DNA of 62,818 nt from Gemmatimonadaceae bacterium (GTDB taxonomy: Bacteria > Gemmatimonadota > Gemmatimonadetes > Gemmatimonadales > Gemmatimonadaceae). Made by a program: the position numbers and the translations under genes. The number at the start of each line of letters is the position of its first letter. The stretch's first letter is position 1. Location: NCBI GenBank assembly GCA_947457545.1, contig CANGXD010000007.1, positions 1-62,818 of the forward strand, in the 5' to 3' direction. This document shows, one piece after another, positions 44,428-52,057 of the stretch. A model generated the notes under the pieces. That model made no database searches. It was not told the origin of the DNA and saw nothing but the letters and a program-made list of their open reading frames with translations.

Positions 44428-45810
44428 TCAGTCCGCCGTGACACCCAGTTCGAAGCGCAACATCGAGGCGAGCGTGGGGAATCGCCACACGAAGCCCTTC
44501 TGCTGCAGAACACCGGGCACCACCCGCTGACTGGCGAGCACGGTCGCGTTCGCCATGTCGCTGCCGAGCGCCAGCCGTAGCGCAAACGCCGGCGCAGCCA
44601 CGAATGACGGACGCGACAATACATCGCCCAGGATCGTGGTGAATTGTGCGTTCGTCACGGGCTCCGGTGCCACGAGATTCACCGCACCGGATACATCGTC
44701 GCGCATGAGACAGAAGTGCATGGCACCGATGTGATCATCGAGCGCGATGGGGCTGACCCACTGGGTACCACTGCCGAGATTGCCACCGACGCCGAGTTTG
44801 AAGAGCGGTGCCTGCTTGGCCAACGCCCCACCGGCCGCTCCTTGGACGATACCGGTGCGAAGGTGCACGACACGAATGCCCGCCTTCTCCGCCGGTGCCG
44901 TCGCGCCTTCCCAGGCACGACCCACTTCGGCGAGAAAGTCATCGCCAAAGCGGCTCGATTCGTCGAGCAGCTCATCCCCGCGATTTCCGTACACGCCAAT
45001 GGCCGATCCACTCAGCAGCACCGCCGGCCGCCGCGAGAGCTGCGCCAGTGTATGCGACAGCAGCGACGTGCCTTCGACTCGACTCTCGCGGATGGCGCGT
45101 TTGTGCGAATCGGTCCATCGGTCCGCAATACTGGCGCCCGCTAGATGAATGACCGCGTCGACGCCTTCGAGCGCGCGCGGGTCGAGCTGTCCGCGCGAGG
45201 GATTCCACGTGACATCGACGACACCGGGCTGGACCGCGCCGCGTCCAATGCGAATGACCTTGTGCCCACCCGTGCTGAGAAACGCGGCCAACTGCGTCCC
45301 GATGAATCCGGTGGCCCCCGTAATGGCGACCGTGAGTCGCGGACGCTCCGCATACGCCGCATGTCGCTCGATGTCATGCAACGTGACCGCATGGCGATAG
45401 GCAAAGACGCGCTGCAGTGTGCCCGCCGCGAACGATCCGCCAACGGCCTCACCGAGACCGCCCAGCGGCAGCTCGTACGCGATGTGATCGTCGAGCACGC
45501 TGGCCGACGGACCGTCGGGCTCGATGCTGTGGGTGTGCACCCACGACGTGAACGGCCCCTCGAGCATGACGTCGCGAAATTGCCGGTTCGCGATGTAGTC
45601 GCGGTGCTCGAGCTTCCACGTTGTAGGAATTGGGCCCGCGTGAACGCGGAGCTCGACGCGTGCGCCGTCCCGGATGCCCCCGACGTGCGACACCACTTCC
45701 GGACGATCCCACGGCGGGGAGAGCCGGAGAAAGGCGCCTTCACGTTCATGCCACGCAAACAGCTCTTCTGCGGACACGGGAACTCGGACTCGCTTGCGAA
45801 ACTCCGGCAT
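44428..45810 (-). CDS. TIGR01777-type SDR protein with N-terminal SRPBCC domain
   Basis: 460 residues from ATG 45810, with AGGAG 7 nt upstream. Residues 1-150 form a START/SRPBCC-like domain (FRKRVRVPVSAEELFAWHE). Then GATGFIG at 165-171 starts an extended SDR fold, with VIHLAGASIADRWTDSHKR, SGSAIGVYGNRG and the DDHIGAMHFCL segment of TIGR01777 (YfcH-like). The C-terminal DUF1731-like part is ASQRVVPGVLQQKGFVWRFP. In plants and bacteria such proteins affect cell division or pigment metabolism; the reaction is unknown. The fusion with SRPBCC is common in this group. Confidence 0.85.
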   Translation of the reverse strand: MPEFRKRVRVPVSAEELFAWHEREGAFLRLSPPWDRPEVVSHVGGIRDGARVELRVHAGPIPTTWKLEHRDYIANRQFRDVMLEGPFTSWVHTHSIEPDGPSASVLDDHIAYELPLGGLGEAVGGSFAAGTLQRVFAYRHAVTLHDIERHAAYAERPRLTVAITGATGFIGTQLAAFLSTGGHKVIRIGRGAVQPGVVDVTWNPSRGQLDPRALEGVDAVIHLAGASIADRWTDSHKRAIRESRVEGTSLLSHTLAQLSRRPAVLLSGSAIGVYGNRGDELLDESSRFGDDFLAEVGRAWEGATAPAEKAGIRVVHLRTGIVQGAAGGALAKQAPLFKLGVGGNLGSGTQWVSPIALDDHIGAMHFCLMRDDVSGAVNLVAPEPVTNAQFTTILGDVLSRPSFVAAPAFALRLALGSDMANATVLASQRVVPGVLQQKGFVWRFPTLASMLRFELGVTAD

Positions 45811-45836
45811 GCACTGCTCCTGCAGGACGACCTGCG

Positions 45837-46502
45837 CTACCAGCCGCCGGCGTCTTCGAGATCGAGTACACGCCAGCAATACCAACTGGCAACGCTTGCC
45901 CACGGACGCCAGTTCCGCGCGATCTTTTCCAGTCGCGCGGCATCGGGGAGCTCCCGGGTTCGGTAAATGCGTTGCGCACCCTTGCGTACGCCAAGGTCGA
46001 GTACGGGAAGCACGTCGGGGCGCCCGAGGCGGAACATCAGGAACATTTGCGCGGTCCATGGGCCGATACCACGCACCGGGACCAGCGTATCGATGATGGC
46101 CTGATCGTCCATGTCGTCGAGCGCATGTAGCGGGAGCCGCTCGTCGACGACGTGTTGGGCCAGGTCACGCACCGCGCGCACCTTGGCGCTCGAGAGCCCG
46201 CACGCGCGCAGCGCCTCGTCGGTCATGGCGAGGATGACGTGCGGATCCGGCGCCTGCGGATCGCCACCCAGGAGCGCCGTGAAGCGGCCGTGAATCGTGG
46301 CGGCGGCGCTGCCCGAGAGCTGCTGATAGATGATGTTGCGCGCGAGATGGCCGAAGTGGCTGCCTTCGCGCCGCGGCAACAGCGTGCATTTCCCAACACG
46401 TTCGATGGCGCCTGCCATCTTCTCGTCCTGCGCACACAAGGCTTCGCGTGCGCGGACGAGACGGGCCGGCGTGAGTGTGTCGAACCGGGCCCGGCGCACC
46501 AC
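45837..46502 (-). CDS. AlkA-type DNA-3-methyladenine glycosylase
   Basis: 221 residues from a GTG at 46502, just after the stop of the upstream gene. The HhH motif is VPVRGIGPWTAQMFLMF (141-157) and the catalytic Asp is in LPVLDLGVRKG (D169). No N-terminal AlkA domain and no iron-sulfur loop, as in the shorter archaeal/bacterial Mag class. It removes alkylated purines such as 3-methyladenine to begin base excision repair. The start overlaps no other frame; a second GTG follows immediately. Confidence 0.9.
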   Translation of the reverse strand: MVRRARFDTLTPARLVRAREALCAQDEKMAGAIERVGKCTLLPRREGSHFGHLARNIIYQQLSGSAAATIHGRFTALLGGDPQAPDPHVILAMTDEALRACGLSSAKVRAVRDLAQHVVDERLPLHALDDMDDQAIIDTLVPVRGIGPWTAQMFLMFRLGRPDVLPVLDLGVRKGAQRIYRTRELPDAARLEKIARNWRPWASVASWYCWRVLDLEDAGGW

Positions 46503-46503
46503 G

Positions 46504-47091
46504 TTACATCGTGGAGCTGAACATGATGTGCGCCTTTGGCGTGCCGGGCAGCATGAGCCACGGCTTGGTATCCGACGGCACGGTGCTCAGCCCCGTCGTT
46601 GCGGGCGTCGCGAACGGAATGTAGACCACGAAGAGGTTGCGACCGTTCTTCACGCTGCCGGTCGACGCGTCAAAGCTGTCGGCAAAGATCTGATACAATG
46701 CGGCCGGCGCCGTGGGCATCTTGATCTTCCCCGCCTTCACTTCGGCAAAGCGTGCCGTATCGACTTGTGCGCCCTTGACGCCGCCCGCGCGGAGCGAGCG
46801 CCCACGTGCCATGAACGGCTCCATGGTGTCGGCGTAGCAGGAGACGTGGAATTTCTCCTCGGCCGGATCGTCGGCGAGACAGAGCATTCCATTCTTCGCC
46901 GCGCGTAGCAGCTCGAGTTTTCCAGTAACGCGATAGCCCATGACGCCGGCGCCGTCACGCATCTCCTTGGGCAGCGCGAGCACGGCGCCCGCAATCTGCT
47001 CTGACGCCGGCGCGACATTCTGCGCCTCCAGAAATGCCGGGAGCGTGACGACACTCACAGCGGACAGCAGCCCAAGAATGAATCTGTTCAT
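46504..47091 (-). CDS. Exported protein of unknown function
   Basis: 195 residues from ATG 47091. Signal peptide 1-23 (FILGLLSAVSVVTLPAFLEAQ). The mature part has two Cys (NGMLCLADD and FHVSCYADT) that could form a disulfide, a basic patch, and ends TPKAHIMFSSTM. I do not recognise a family. No catalytic motif is visible. It is adjacent to the glycosylase, with 1 nt between stop and start, but that enzyme is cytoplasmic, so the operon may be coincidental. Confidence 0.65.
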   Translation of the reverse strand: MNRFILGLLSAVSVVTLPAFLEAQNVAPASEQIAGAVLALPKEMRDGAGVMGYRVTGKLELLRAAKNGMLCLADDPAEEKFHVSCYADTMEPFMARGRSLRAGGVKGAQVDTARFAEVKAGKIKMPTAPAALYQIFADSFDASTGSVKNGRNLFVVYIPFATPATTGLSTVPSDTKPWLMLPGTPKAHIMFSSTM

Positions 47092-47215
47092 ACGGCAGCC
47101 CTGATGAAGGAATCGCCATCCCCCGACCTACGAGGGGTGGCACATGATGTTTTGCATACCTCTGGCGCTTTGCCCTCGTGGTGACGTGGGCTGGCGCACA
47201 TATTCTACGGTGAAT

Positions 47216-47887
47216 ATGCCTCTCCCGACAAATGCGGTCACGAACGAGACGATTGTCCGGTTCGCCCGCAAGGTCTCGCACGACCTGAACAACTTTTCTA
47301 CGGTCGTCCGAACCTACAGCGAACTCCTGTTGTCCGACTTGCCACCGGACTCGCCGACGTATGCCGACGTCGCCGAAATCCAGCGCGCGGCCGAGAGCAT
47401 GGTGCAGTACCTCCAGCGGGTCACGAAGTTCGCCCGCGCCGGTTCGCTCAAGCGCGTACCCATCAGTGTTGACGCCGGAGCGCAGGACGCCGTCAGCCAG
47501 TTCGCGACCACGGCTCCGACCCGTATCGTGCAGCTGATCGCGCAGTCCGATGCCACGATCCTCGCCGACCAGCTCTGGTGGCGCGACGTGTTGCTCGAGC
47601 TCCTCCAGAACGCGCACGACGCCGCGCCTACCGGGAGCACGATCATCGTGCGCACCAATCGCGACGGCGACCGCGTGGCGGTCAGCGTTGAGGATGAGGG
47701 GGCAGGCTTTCCCGACGACGTACTGGCACACGCAGCCGAGCCGATGGTCACCGGCAAGACCGGCGTGCGCGGAGCCGGCATGGGACTCGCCATCGTTGGC
47801 GCCTTCGTCGATACCCTTGACGGAACGCTCGATGTCGAACGTCGCGACGCGCGCACGGTCGTGACGGTGCGCCTGCCGCTGGCGTAG
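47216..47887 (+). CDS. Stand-alone histidine kinase core (no sensor domain)
   Basis: 223 residues from ATG 47216. It starts almost directly with the DHp helix: FARKVSHDLNNFSTVV (H22), then the HATPase with LLELLQNAHDA, VEDEGAGFPDD and GAGMGLAIVGAFV. No sensor, membrane or receiver domain. It lies convergent with cheB across a palindrome and terminator, so a role with the chemotaxis block is possible but not shown. It may be activated by a partner protein. Confidence 0.8.
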   Translation: MPLPTNAVTNETIVRFARKVSHDLNNFSTVVRTYSELLLSDLPPDSPTYADVAEIQRAAESMVQYLQRVTKFARAGSLKRVPISVDAGAQDAVSQFATTAPTRIVQLIAQSDATILADQLWWRDVLLELLQNAHDAAPTGSTIIVRTNRDGDRVAVSVEDEGAGFPDDVLAHAAEPMVTGKTGVRGAGMGLAIVGAFVDTLDGTLDVERRDARTVVTVRLPLA

Positions 47888-47900
47888 GCACAAACCGCAG

Positions 47901-48008
47901 TTCCTCCGCTCCTGCCATCTGTAGTTTCTGCCGTCTGCCGTCTCGGCGCGGATCCGCCGCATCTCGCCGAGACGGCAGACGGCAGCCACACAGACAGCAG
48001 GGGCGCAG
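47901..48008. repeat. 108-bp palindrome, second repeat family, copy 2
   Basis: Begins TTCCTCCGCTCCTGCCATCT and folds back through CTGCCGTCTGCCGTCTCGGC/GCCGAGACGGCAGACGGCAG to CAGCAGGGGCGCAG at 48008. It shares the outer CTCCTGCCATCTGT block and the CCGTCTC...GAGAC block with copy 1 at 10536. The centre is GCGCGGATCCGCCGCATCTCGCC. It sits just before the strong bidirectional terminator that closes the kinase gene and cheB. Whether it has its own role is unclear. Confidence 0.85.
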
Positions 48009-48010
48009 TA

Positions 48011-48052
48011 AAAGGGGCCGGCCGCGATAATCGCAGCCGGCCCTTTCTGTTT
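48011..48052. terminator. Bidirectional rho-independent terminator
   Basis: The stem GGGCCGGC/GCCGGCCC (48015-48022 with 48036-48043) is extended inside by GCGAT/ATCGC around a single A. The plus strand continues TTTCTGTTT; the minus strand continues with CTTTTAC. It therefore ends both the kinase transcript and the cheB operon. Confidence 0.85.
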
Positions 48053-48072
48053 ACGTCGAAACCGGAATTCTG

Positions 48073-49176
48073 TCAGGCGTGCGCGCTGGCGTGCACCGCG
48101 TGCAACAACGCATCTGCCACGCGGTCGAGCGGAAGAATGTCGGTGGCGGCGCCAAGCTTGACCGCTTCACGCGGCATGCCGTAGACCACGCACGTCTCTT
48201 CGTTCTGCGCCACCGTATACGAACCGGCTTCGCGCATGGCGAGCATCCCTTTGGCCCCGTCGGCCCCCATGCCCGTGAGAATCGCCCCCACGGCGTTGCG
48301 CCCCGCACTTCGCGCGACGCTCTGGAAGAGCACATCGACGGCCGGACGCTGATGATGCACCTTGGGGCCGTCCTTCACGCGGGCCACCCAGCGGGCGCCG
48401 CTCGCCTGCACCACCAGGTGCTTGCCACCGGGTGCAATGAGCACCAGTCCCGGCACCACGTAGTCGCCGTCCTTCGCTTCCTGCACGCGCATGGCGCACA
48501 CGGAATCGAGACGCTTGGCAAAGGACAGCGTGAAGTGCTCGGGCATGTGCTGCACGACAACCGTACCCGGGGCGTCGACGGGAAAGCGACGCAGCACATG
48601 CTCCAGCGCCTGGGTCCCGCCGGTCGACGCACCGAGCGCGATGATCTTGTTCGTCGTGTTCAGCGTCGCGATCGTCGAACGCACCGCCGCAGGGGGCTCC
48701 TGCGGCTCGACGCGCTTGACCACGCGCGCATGCGAAGCCGCGCGAACGGCGCGCGCCAACTCTTCCGTGATTTCGCCGGCCGACAACGAACTGCCAGGCT
48801 TCGCAATGACATCGACCGCACCGAGCGCGAGCGCACGGAGGGCCGTCTCACTGTTCTCCTGGCTGAGCGAGCTGCACACGACCACCGGAATCGGAAAGTG
48901 CCGCATCAGCTTGGACAGGAACGACAGGCCGTCCATGCGCGGCATTTCGATGTCGAGTGTGATGACATCGGGGCGAAGCTGCGCAATGCGCTCGCGTGCG
49001 ACATACGGATCGGTCGCAGTGCCTACGACCTCGATGTCATCATGCTTGGACAACGCGTCGGTGAGGATGCGACGTACAAGCGCCGAATCGTCCACGACCA
49101 GCACGCGGATGACCCCCGGCTTCTTGGCCGACGGTGCCGCACCGGAGACGGGCGACTGGGCGAGTAGTGTGGACAC
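48073..49176 (-). CDS. cheB: CheB protein-glutamate methylesterase
   Basis: 367 residues. N-terminal receiver with VLVVDDSALVRR and phospho-Asp D75 in ITLDIEMPRMDG. C-terminal methylesterase with the catalytic Ser in IALGASTGGTQAL, His in VVQHMPEHFT and Asp in LTGMGADGAKGM. It demethylates receptor glutamates for adaptation and deamidates glutamine. It is the last gene of the cheW-to-cheB operon and starts 5 nt after the cheX-like stop. No receptor (MCP) gene is in the window. Confidence 0.95.
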   Translation of the reverse strand: MSTLLAQSPVSGAAPSAKKPGVIRVLVVDDSALVRRILTDALSKHDDIEVVGTATDPYVARERIAQLRPDVITLDIEMPRMDGLSFLSKLMRHFPIPVVVCSSLSQENSETALRALALGAVDVIAKPGSSLSAGEITEELARAVRAASHARVVKRVEPQEPPAAVRSTIATLNTTNKIIALGASTGGTQALEHVLRRFPVDAPGTVVVQHMPEHFTLSFAKRLDSVCAMRVQEAKDGDYVVPGLVLIAPGGKHLVVQASGARWVARVKDGPKVHHQRPAVDVLFQSVARSAGRNAVGAILTGMGADGAKGMLAMREAGSYTVAQNEETCVVYGMPREAVKLGAATDILPLDRVADALLHAVHASAHA

Positions 49177-49181
49177 GGGGA

Positions 49182-49652
49182 TCAGGCCGCAGCGGCCTGA
49201 GTATCGAACAGATACAACACCGTCTCCACACGCCCGTCTTCCACGCCGATCTGCACACGGGCCGCCGGCTCGTCGTCATCCCGATGCGGCAACTCGCCAC
49301 CGTCCACCACCAGTGGCGCGGCGAGATTGAACAGCTTGTCGGAGCCGGCGATGAGCGGCAGCACATGCCCGCAGATCACATTGCCGACTTCGCCGAGCGC
49401 ATCACGCTGCAACGGGGCCTGCTTGGACTCTTCAGCCCCGAGCATGTTGGCCGCGATGGCGGGAAGAATGCATTGGGACGCGCGAACCACGAGGCGCCCC
49501 GTCAGGGGGCCACGAAACTCGACCGACACTGCGACATCGAGCGGAGCCGCTGCCTGTTCGGCCGACAGATCCAACTCGGGGAAGAGGAGCGCGAGCTCCT
49601 CAAAAGTCGCTGTCGTCGCTCGCGACAGGGACTGCGCCGTAGTACTCGACAT
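49182..49652 (-). CDS. CheX/CheC-like CheY-P phosphatase
   Basis: 156 residues from ATG 49652. The CheC/CheX signature helix is DALGEVGNVICG (E88, N91), matching the ExxN active site. Only one such helix is seen, as in CheX, whereas CheC has two. The preceding domain VEFRGPLTGRLVV fits the fold. The gene begins inside the upstream CheY-like gene, overlapping by 53 nt. It probably dephosphorylates the adjacent CheY-like protein. CheZ is also encoded nearby, so two different phosphatases serve this block. Confidence 0.8.
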   Translation of the reverse strand: MSSTTAQSLSRATTATFEELALLFPELDLSAEQAAAPLDVAVSVEFRGPLTGRLVVRASQCILPAIAANMLGAEESKQAPLQRDALGEVGNVICGHVLPLIAGSDKLFNLAAPLVVDGGELPHRDDDEPAARVQIGVEDGRVETVLYLFDTQAAAA

Positions 49653-50028
49653 CTGTCACTCCAGTGACACGCAGAATGGTGTCGCGCAGGGTTTCCGGCG
49701 CGAAGGGTTTACGGACGATCGCGGCACCCAACTCGGTGAGCGAGTGGAGCCGTGTCTCACTGCCTTCCGTGGAGACGACGATCACCGGGAGATTCTCGGT
49801 TTCGGGATTGGCGCGGACACGCCGCAACATCTCTTCGCCGTTCATGACCGGCATGTTGATATCCAGCAGCAGCAGGTCTACCCACTGATCCTGGAGGACG
49901 AACAGTCCTTCTTCGCCGTTGCCGGCCTCGAGGACCGATGCAAGCGGAAGACCGCTCATCCTGAGAGTCCGAACGACCATCTGCCGCATGACGGCACTGT
50001 CGTCGACCACAAGAACGTTAAAGGCCAT
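49600..50028 (-). CDS. CheY-like single-domain response regulator
   Basis: 142 residues. Receiver domain only: VLVVDDSAVMRQM, phospho-Asp D56 in LLLLDINMPVMNG, the Thr/Ser position in VIVVSTEGS and K in VRKPFAPE. A C-terminal tail (TGVTDVEYYGAVPVASDDSDF) extends past the usual CheY length and overlaps the cheX-like gene. It probably receives phosphate from CheA and is dephosphorylated by the overlapping phosphatase; it may act as a phosphate sink. It is distinct from the canonical cheY at 55265. Confidence 0.85.
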   Translation of the reverse strand: MAFNVLVVDDSAVMRQMVVRTLRMSGLPLASVLEAGNGEEGLFVLQDQWVDLLLLDINMPVMNGEEMLRRVRANPETENLPVIVVSTEGSETRLHSLTELGAAIVRKPFAPETLRDTILRVTGVTDVEYYGAVPVASDDSDF

Positions 50029-50042
50029 AGGTCATCCGCTCG

Positions 50043-50561
50043 TCAGAGCTTGCTTTCGGCGCCGTTGATTTTGAGAGTGACCTCGCCGCTGGTCACCTCA
50101 ACCCACATGGTCCGCGACGTTTGTACGCCGCCGGTGTCGTGCGCGTGCACCATGACGCCGTTCTTCCACAGCAGCTTGCGCAGCGCGATCATGTTGCGCT
50201 TGCCGATCTGAAAACGGTCATCCTCTTCACAGGCGCCGGCGTGCGCGCCTCCTGCAACTTTCACCTGCATCCGCTCCTTCTTGGCGCCCAACTTGTAGCA
50301 CTCCTTGAAGAGCAACGGCACGCCGCTATCCACGAACATCGCCGGCTTGTCCGCCATCTTGGCCGGATCGATCGTGCCGGTGGGCAGCATCACGTGCAGC
50401 ATCCCGGCTACGTTGGCGACCGGATCGTGCACCACGATACCGAGGCAGCTGCCCAGCGCATACGTGATGAGCTTTTCTCCGGGCACATTGGACACCTTGA
50501 GATCGGCGACGCCGACCACGCGGTCGCTGGCGCGAGCCGTTGCCATGGAGACCATACTCAC
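50043..50561 (-). CDS. cheD: CheD receptor deamidase
   Basis: 172 residues from a GTG at 50561, overlapping the cheR stop (GTGA); an ATG two codons in (50555) is possible. The catalytic Cys is in YALGSCLGIVV (C39) and the His in GMLHVMLP (H56). CheD deamidates glutamines of chemoreceptors and usually binds CheC. No CheC with two active sites is present; the nearby CheX-like protein might take that place. Confidence 0.93.
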   Translation of the reverse strand: MSMVSMATARASDRVVGVADLKVSNVPGEKLITYALGSCLGIVVHDPVANVAGMLHVMLPTGTIDPAKMADKPAMFVDSGVPLLFKECYKLGAKKERMQVKVAGGAHAGACEEDDRFQIGKRNMIALRKLLWKNGVMVHAHDTGGVQTSRTMWVEVTSGEVTLKINGAESKL

Positions 50562-51391
50562 TTCACGTACACGGCAGGCTGCACGTACCGGAACTTGTGC
50601 GCCAGGCCGGTCAGACTTTCAGAATGTCCCACGAACAGGTGACCACCTGGGCGCAACAGCCCCCAGTACCGCTCCACCAACTGCTGTTGGGTAGCCTTGT
50701 CGAAGTAGATCATGACATTACGGCAAAGAATGCCGTCGAACGGCCCCTGCATCGGCCACCGTTCCATCAGATTCAGCTTGGCAAAGTTCACGTGGCGGCG
50801 AAGATTCTTCTCCGCTTCGAACACGGCGCGACCGCCCGCGTCCTGCTTGCGCGCCCAGTACTTCTGCAACCACGGCGCCGGGACATCACTCATGTTCTCG
50901 GCGGGATACACGCCCGCCTTGGCCTGCGCCAGCACGCGATGGCTGATGTCCGTCGCCAGAATGCGCACATCGCGCTTGGCGATGTCGGGGAACGCCTCGT
51001 TGCAGAGCATGGCGAGCGTATACGGCTCTTCCCCGCTCGAGCAGCCTGCGCTCCAGATGCGCACCGGCCCGGACAGCGTCGGAAAGACGCTATCGCGCAG
51101 GAAATCAAAGTGCGTCGCTTCGCGCAGGAAGCTGGTCTTGTTGGTCGTCAGGGCGTCGATCATCTCGGCGAACTCCTGCTTCCCCGGTTCGCGCTCAACG
51201 TAGTTGAGATACGAATCGAAGTCGTTCAGGCCGAGCTTCCGCAGGCGCTTGGTCAGACGCGCACGCACCAGCCCTTCCTTTCCTTCACGCATCCGGATCC
51301 CCGCGTGCTCGTGGAGCACGTGGGTAATCCGTGCGAACTGTGCCGGTGTGAGCTCACATTCGGCAAACAGCGCTGTGGCGGGGGCAGTCAT
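50558..51391 (-). CDS. cheR: CheR chemoreceptor methyltransferase
   Basis: 277 residues. N-terminal helical domain (about 1-75), then TTNKTSFLREATHFDFL, the SAM-binding SAGCSSGEEPYTLAM and the LCRNVMIYFDK motif. It methylates receptor glutamates using SAM. The start lies 28 nt after the cheW stop, and the end overlaps cheD. The length is normal. Confidence 0.95.
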   Translation of the reverse strand: MTAPATALFAECELTPAQFARITHVLHEHAGIRMREGKEGLVRARLTKRLRKLGLNDFDSYLNYVEREPGKQEFAEMIDALTTNKTSFLREATHFDFLRDSVFPTLSGPVRIWSAGCSSGEEPYTLAMLCNEAFPDIAKRDVRILATDISHRVLAQAKAGVYPAENMSDVPAPWLQKYWARKQDAGGRAVFEAEKNLRRHVNFAKLNLMERWPMQGPFDGILCRNVMIYFDKATQQQLVERYWGLLRPGGHLFVGHSESLTGLAHKFRYVQPAVYVK

Positions 51392-51419
51392 GCGGGCCTC
51401 GAGAGCAGCTGGATCAGAT

Positions 51420-51941
51420 TCAGTCGACGTGCGACTGCGCGGCCTGCAAGGCGGCGATTTCGTTCGTGGCCAGCACCTTGTCGATGTCGAGCAGCAGCTT
51501 CACGCGGCCGCCCGTCTTGCCGATGCCGAGCAGGAACTCGGTACGGATGCCGGCGCCGAAGCTCGGCGCGTCCTCGATGTCGGCTTCGCCAATGGCGACG
51601 ACTTCGCTCACGCGGTCCACGACGATGCCGGTCTGAATGCCGCGCATCTGCACCACGATGATGCAGCTGTCTTCGGAATCCTCGGCGTCCATCCCGAACT
51701 TCATGCGCAGGTCCGTGATCGGAATGACCTTGCCGCGCAGATTGATCACACCGCGCACGAACTCGGGCATGCGGGGCACGCGCGTGATCGGCTGCAGACC
51801 GATGATCTCGCTCACCTTGAGAATCTCGAGGCCGTATTCCTCACCGGCCAGGAAGAACGTGAGGTACTTGCCGGCACGCGACTGGGTCAGCGTGGCGACG
51901 GCATTCTCTGAATTCATGACCTGCAGGCTCTGCGTGCTCAT
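51420..51941 (-). CDS. cheW: CheW coupling protein
   Basis: 173 residues from ATG 51941. A CheW/SH3-like double barrel: YLTFFLAGEEYGLEILKVSEI, PEFVRGVINLRGKVIPITDLR and VDRVSEVVAI with a C-terminal ILLDIDKVL. It links receptors to CheA. A FliA-like promoter (51996-52023) lies just upstream, so this gene begins its own transcript although cheA is only 116 bp away. Confidence 0.95.
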   Translation of the reverse strand: MSTQSLQVMNSENAVATLTQSRAGKYLTFFLAGEEYGLEILKVSEIIGLQPITRVPRMPEFVRGVINLRGKVIPITDLRMKFGMDAEDSEDSCIIVVQMRGIQTGIVVDRVSEVVAIGEADIEDAPSFGAGIRTEFLLGIGKTGGRVKLLLDIDKVLATNEIAALQAAQSHVD

Positions 51942-51995
51942 GGCTCGCTCGGAAAATGGAGTGGAATCGGAGTCGGATGACTCGTATCGAAATAG

Positions 51996-52023
51996 GTATC
52001 GGCGCCCCGGGGACGGAGCTTCA
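51996..52023 (-). promoter_or_regulatory. FliA (sigma-28) promoter-like site for cheW
   Basis: On the minus strand TGAA (52023-52020), a 16-nt spacer, then GCCGATAC (52003-51996). The -10 matches 7 of 8 of the consensus GCCGATAA, and the spacing equals the sites of flgM and cheA. The cheW ATG is 54 nt downstream. Confidence 0.6.
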
Positions 52024-52057
52024 CTGCAAAGAGCTAAGACTTTGGCGCTATTGCCGA

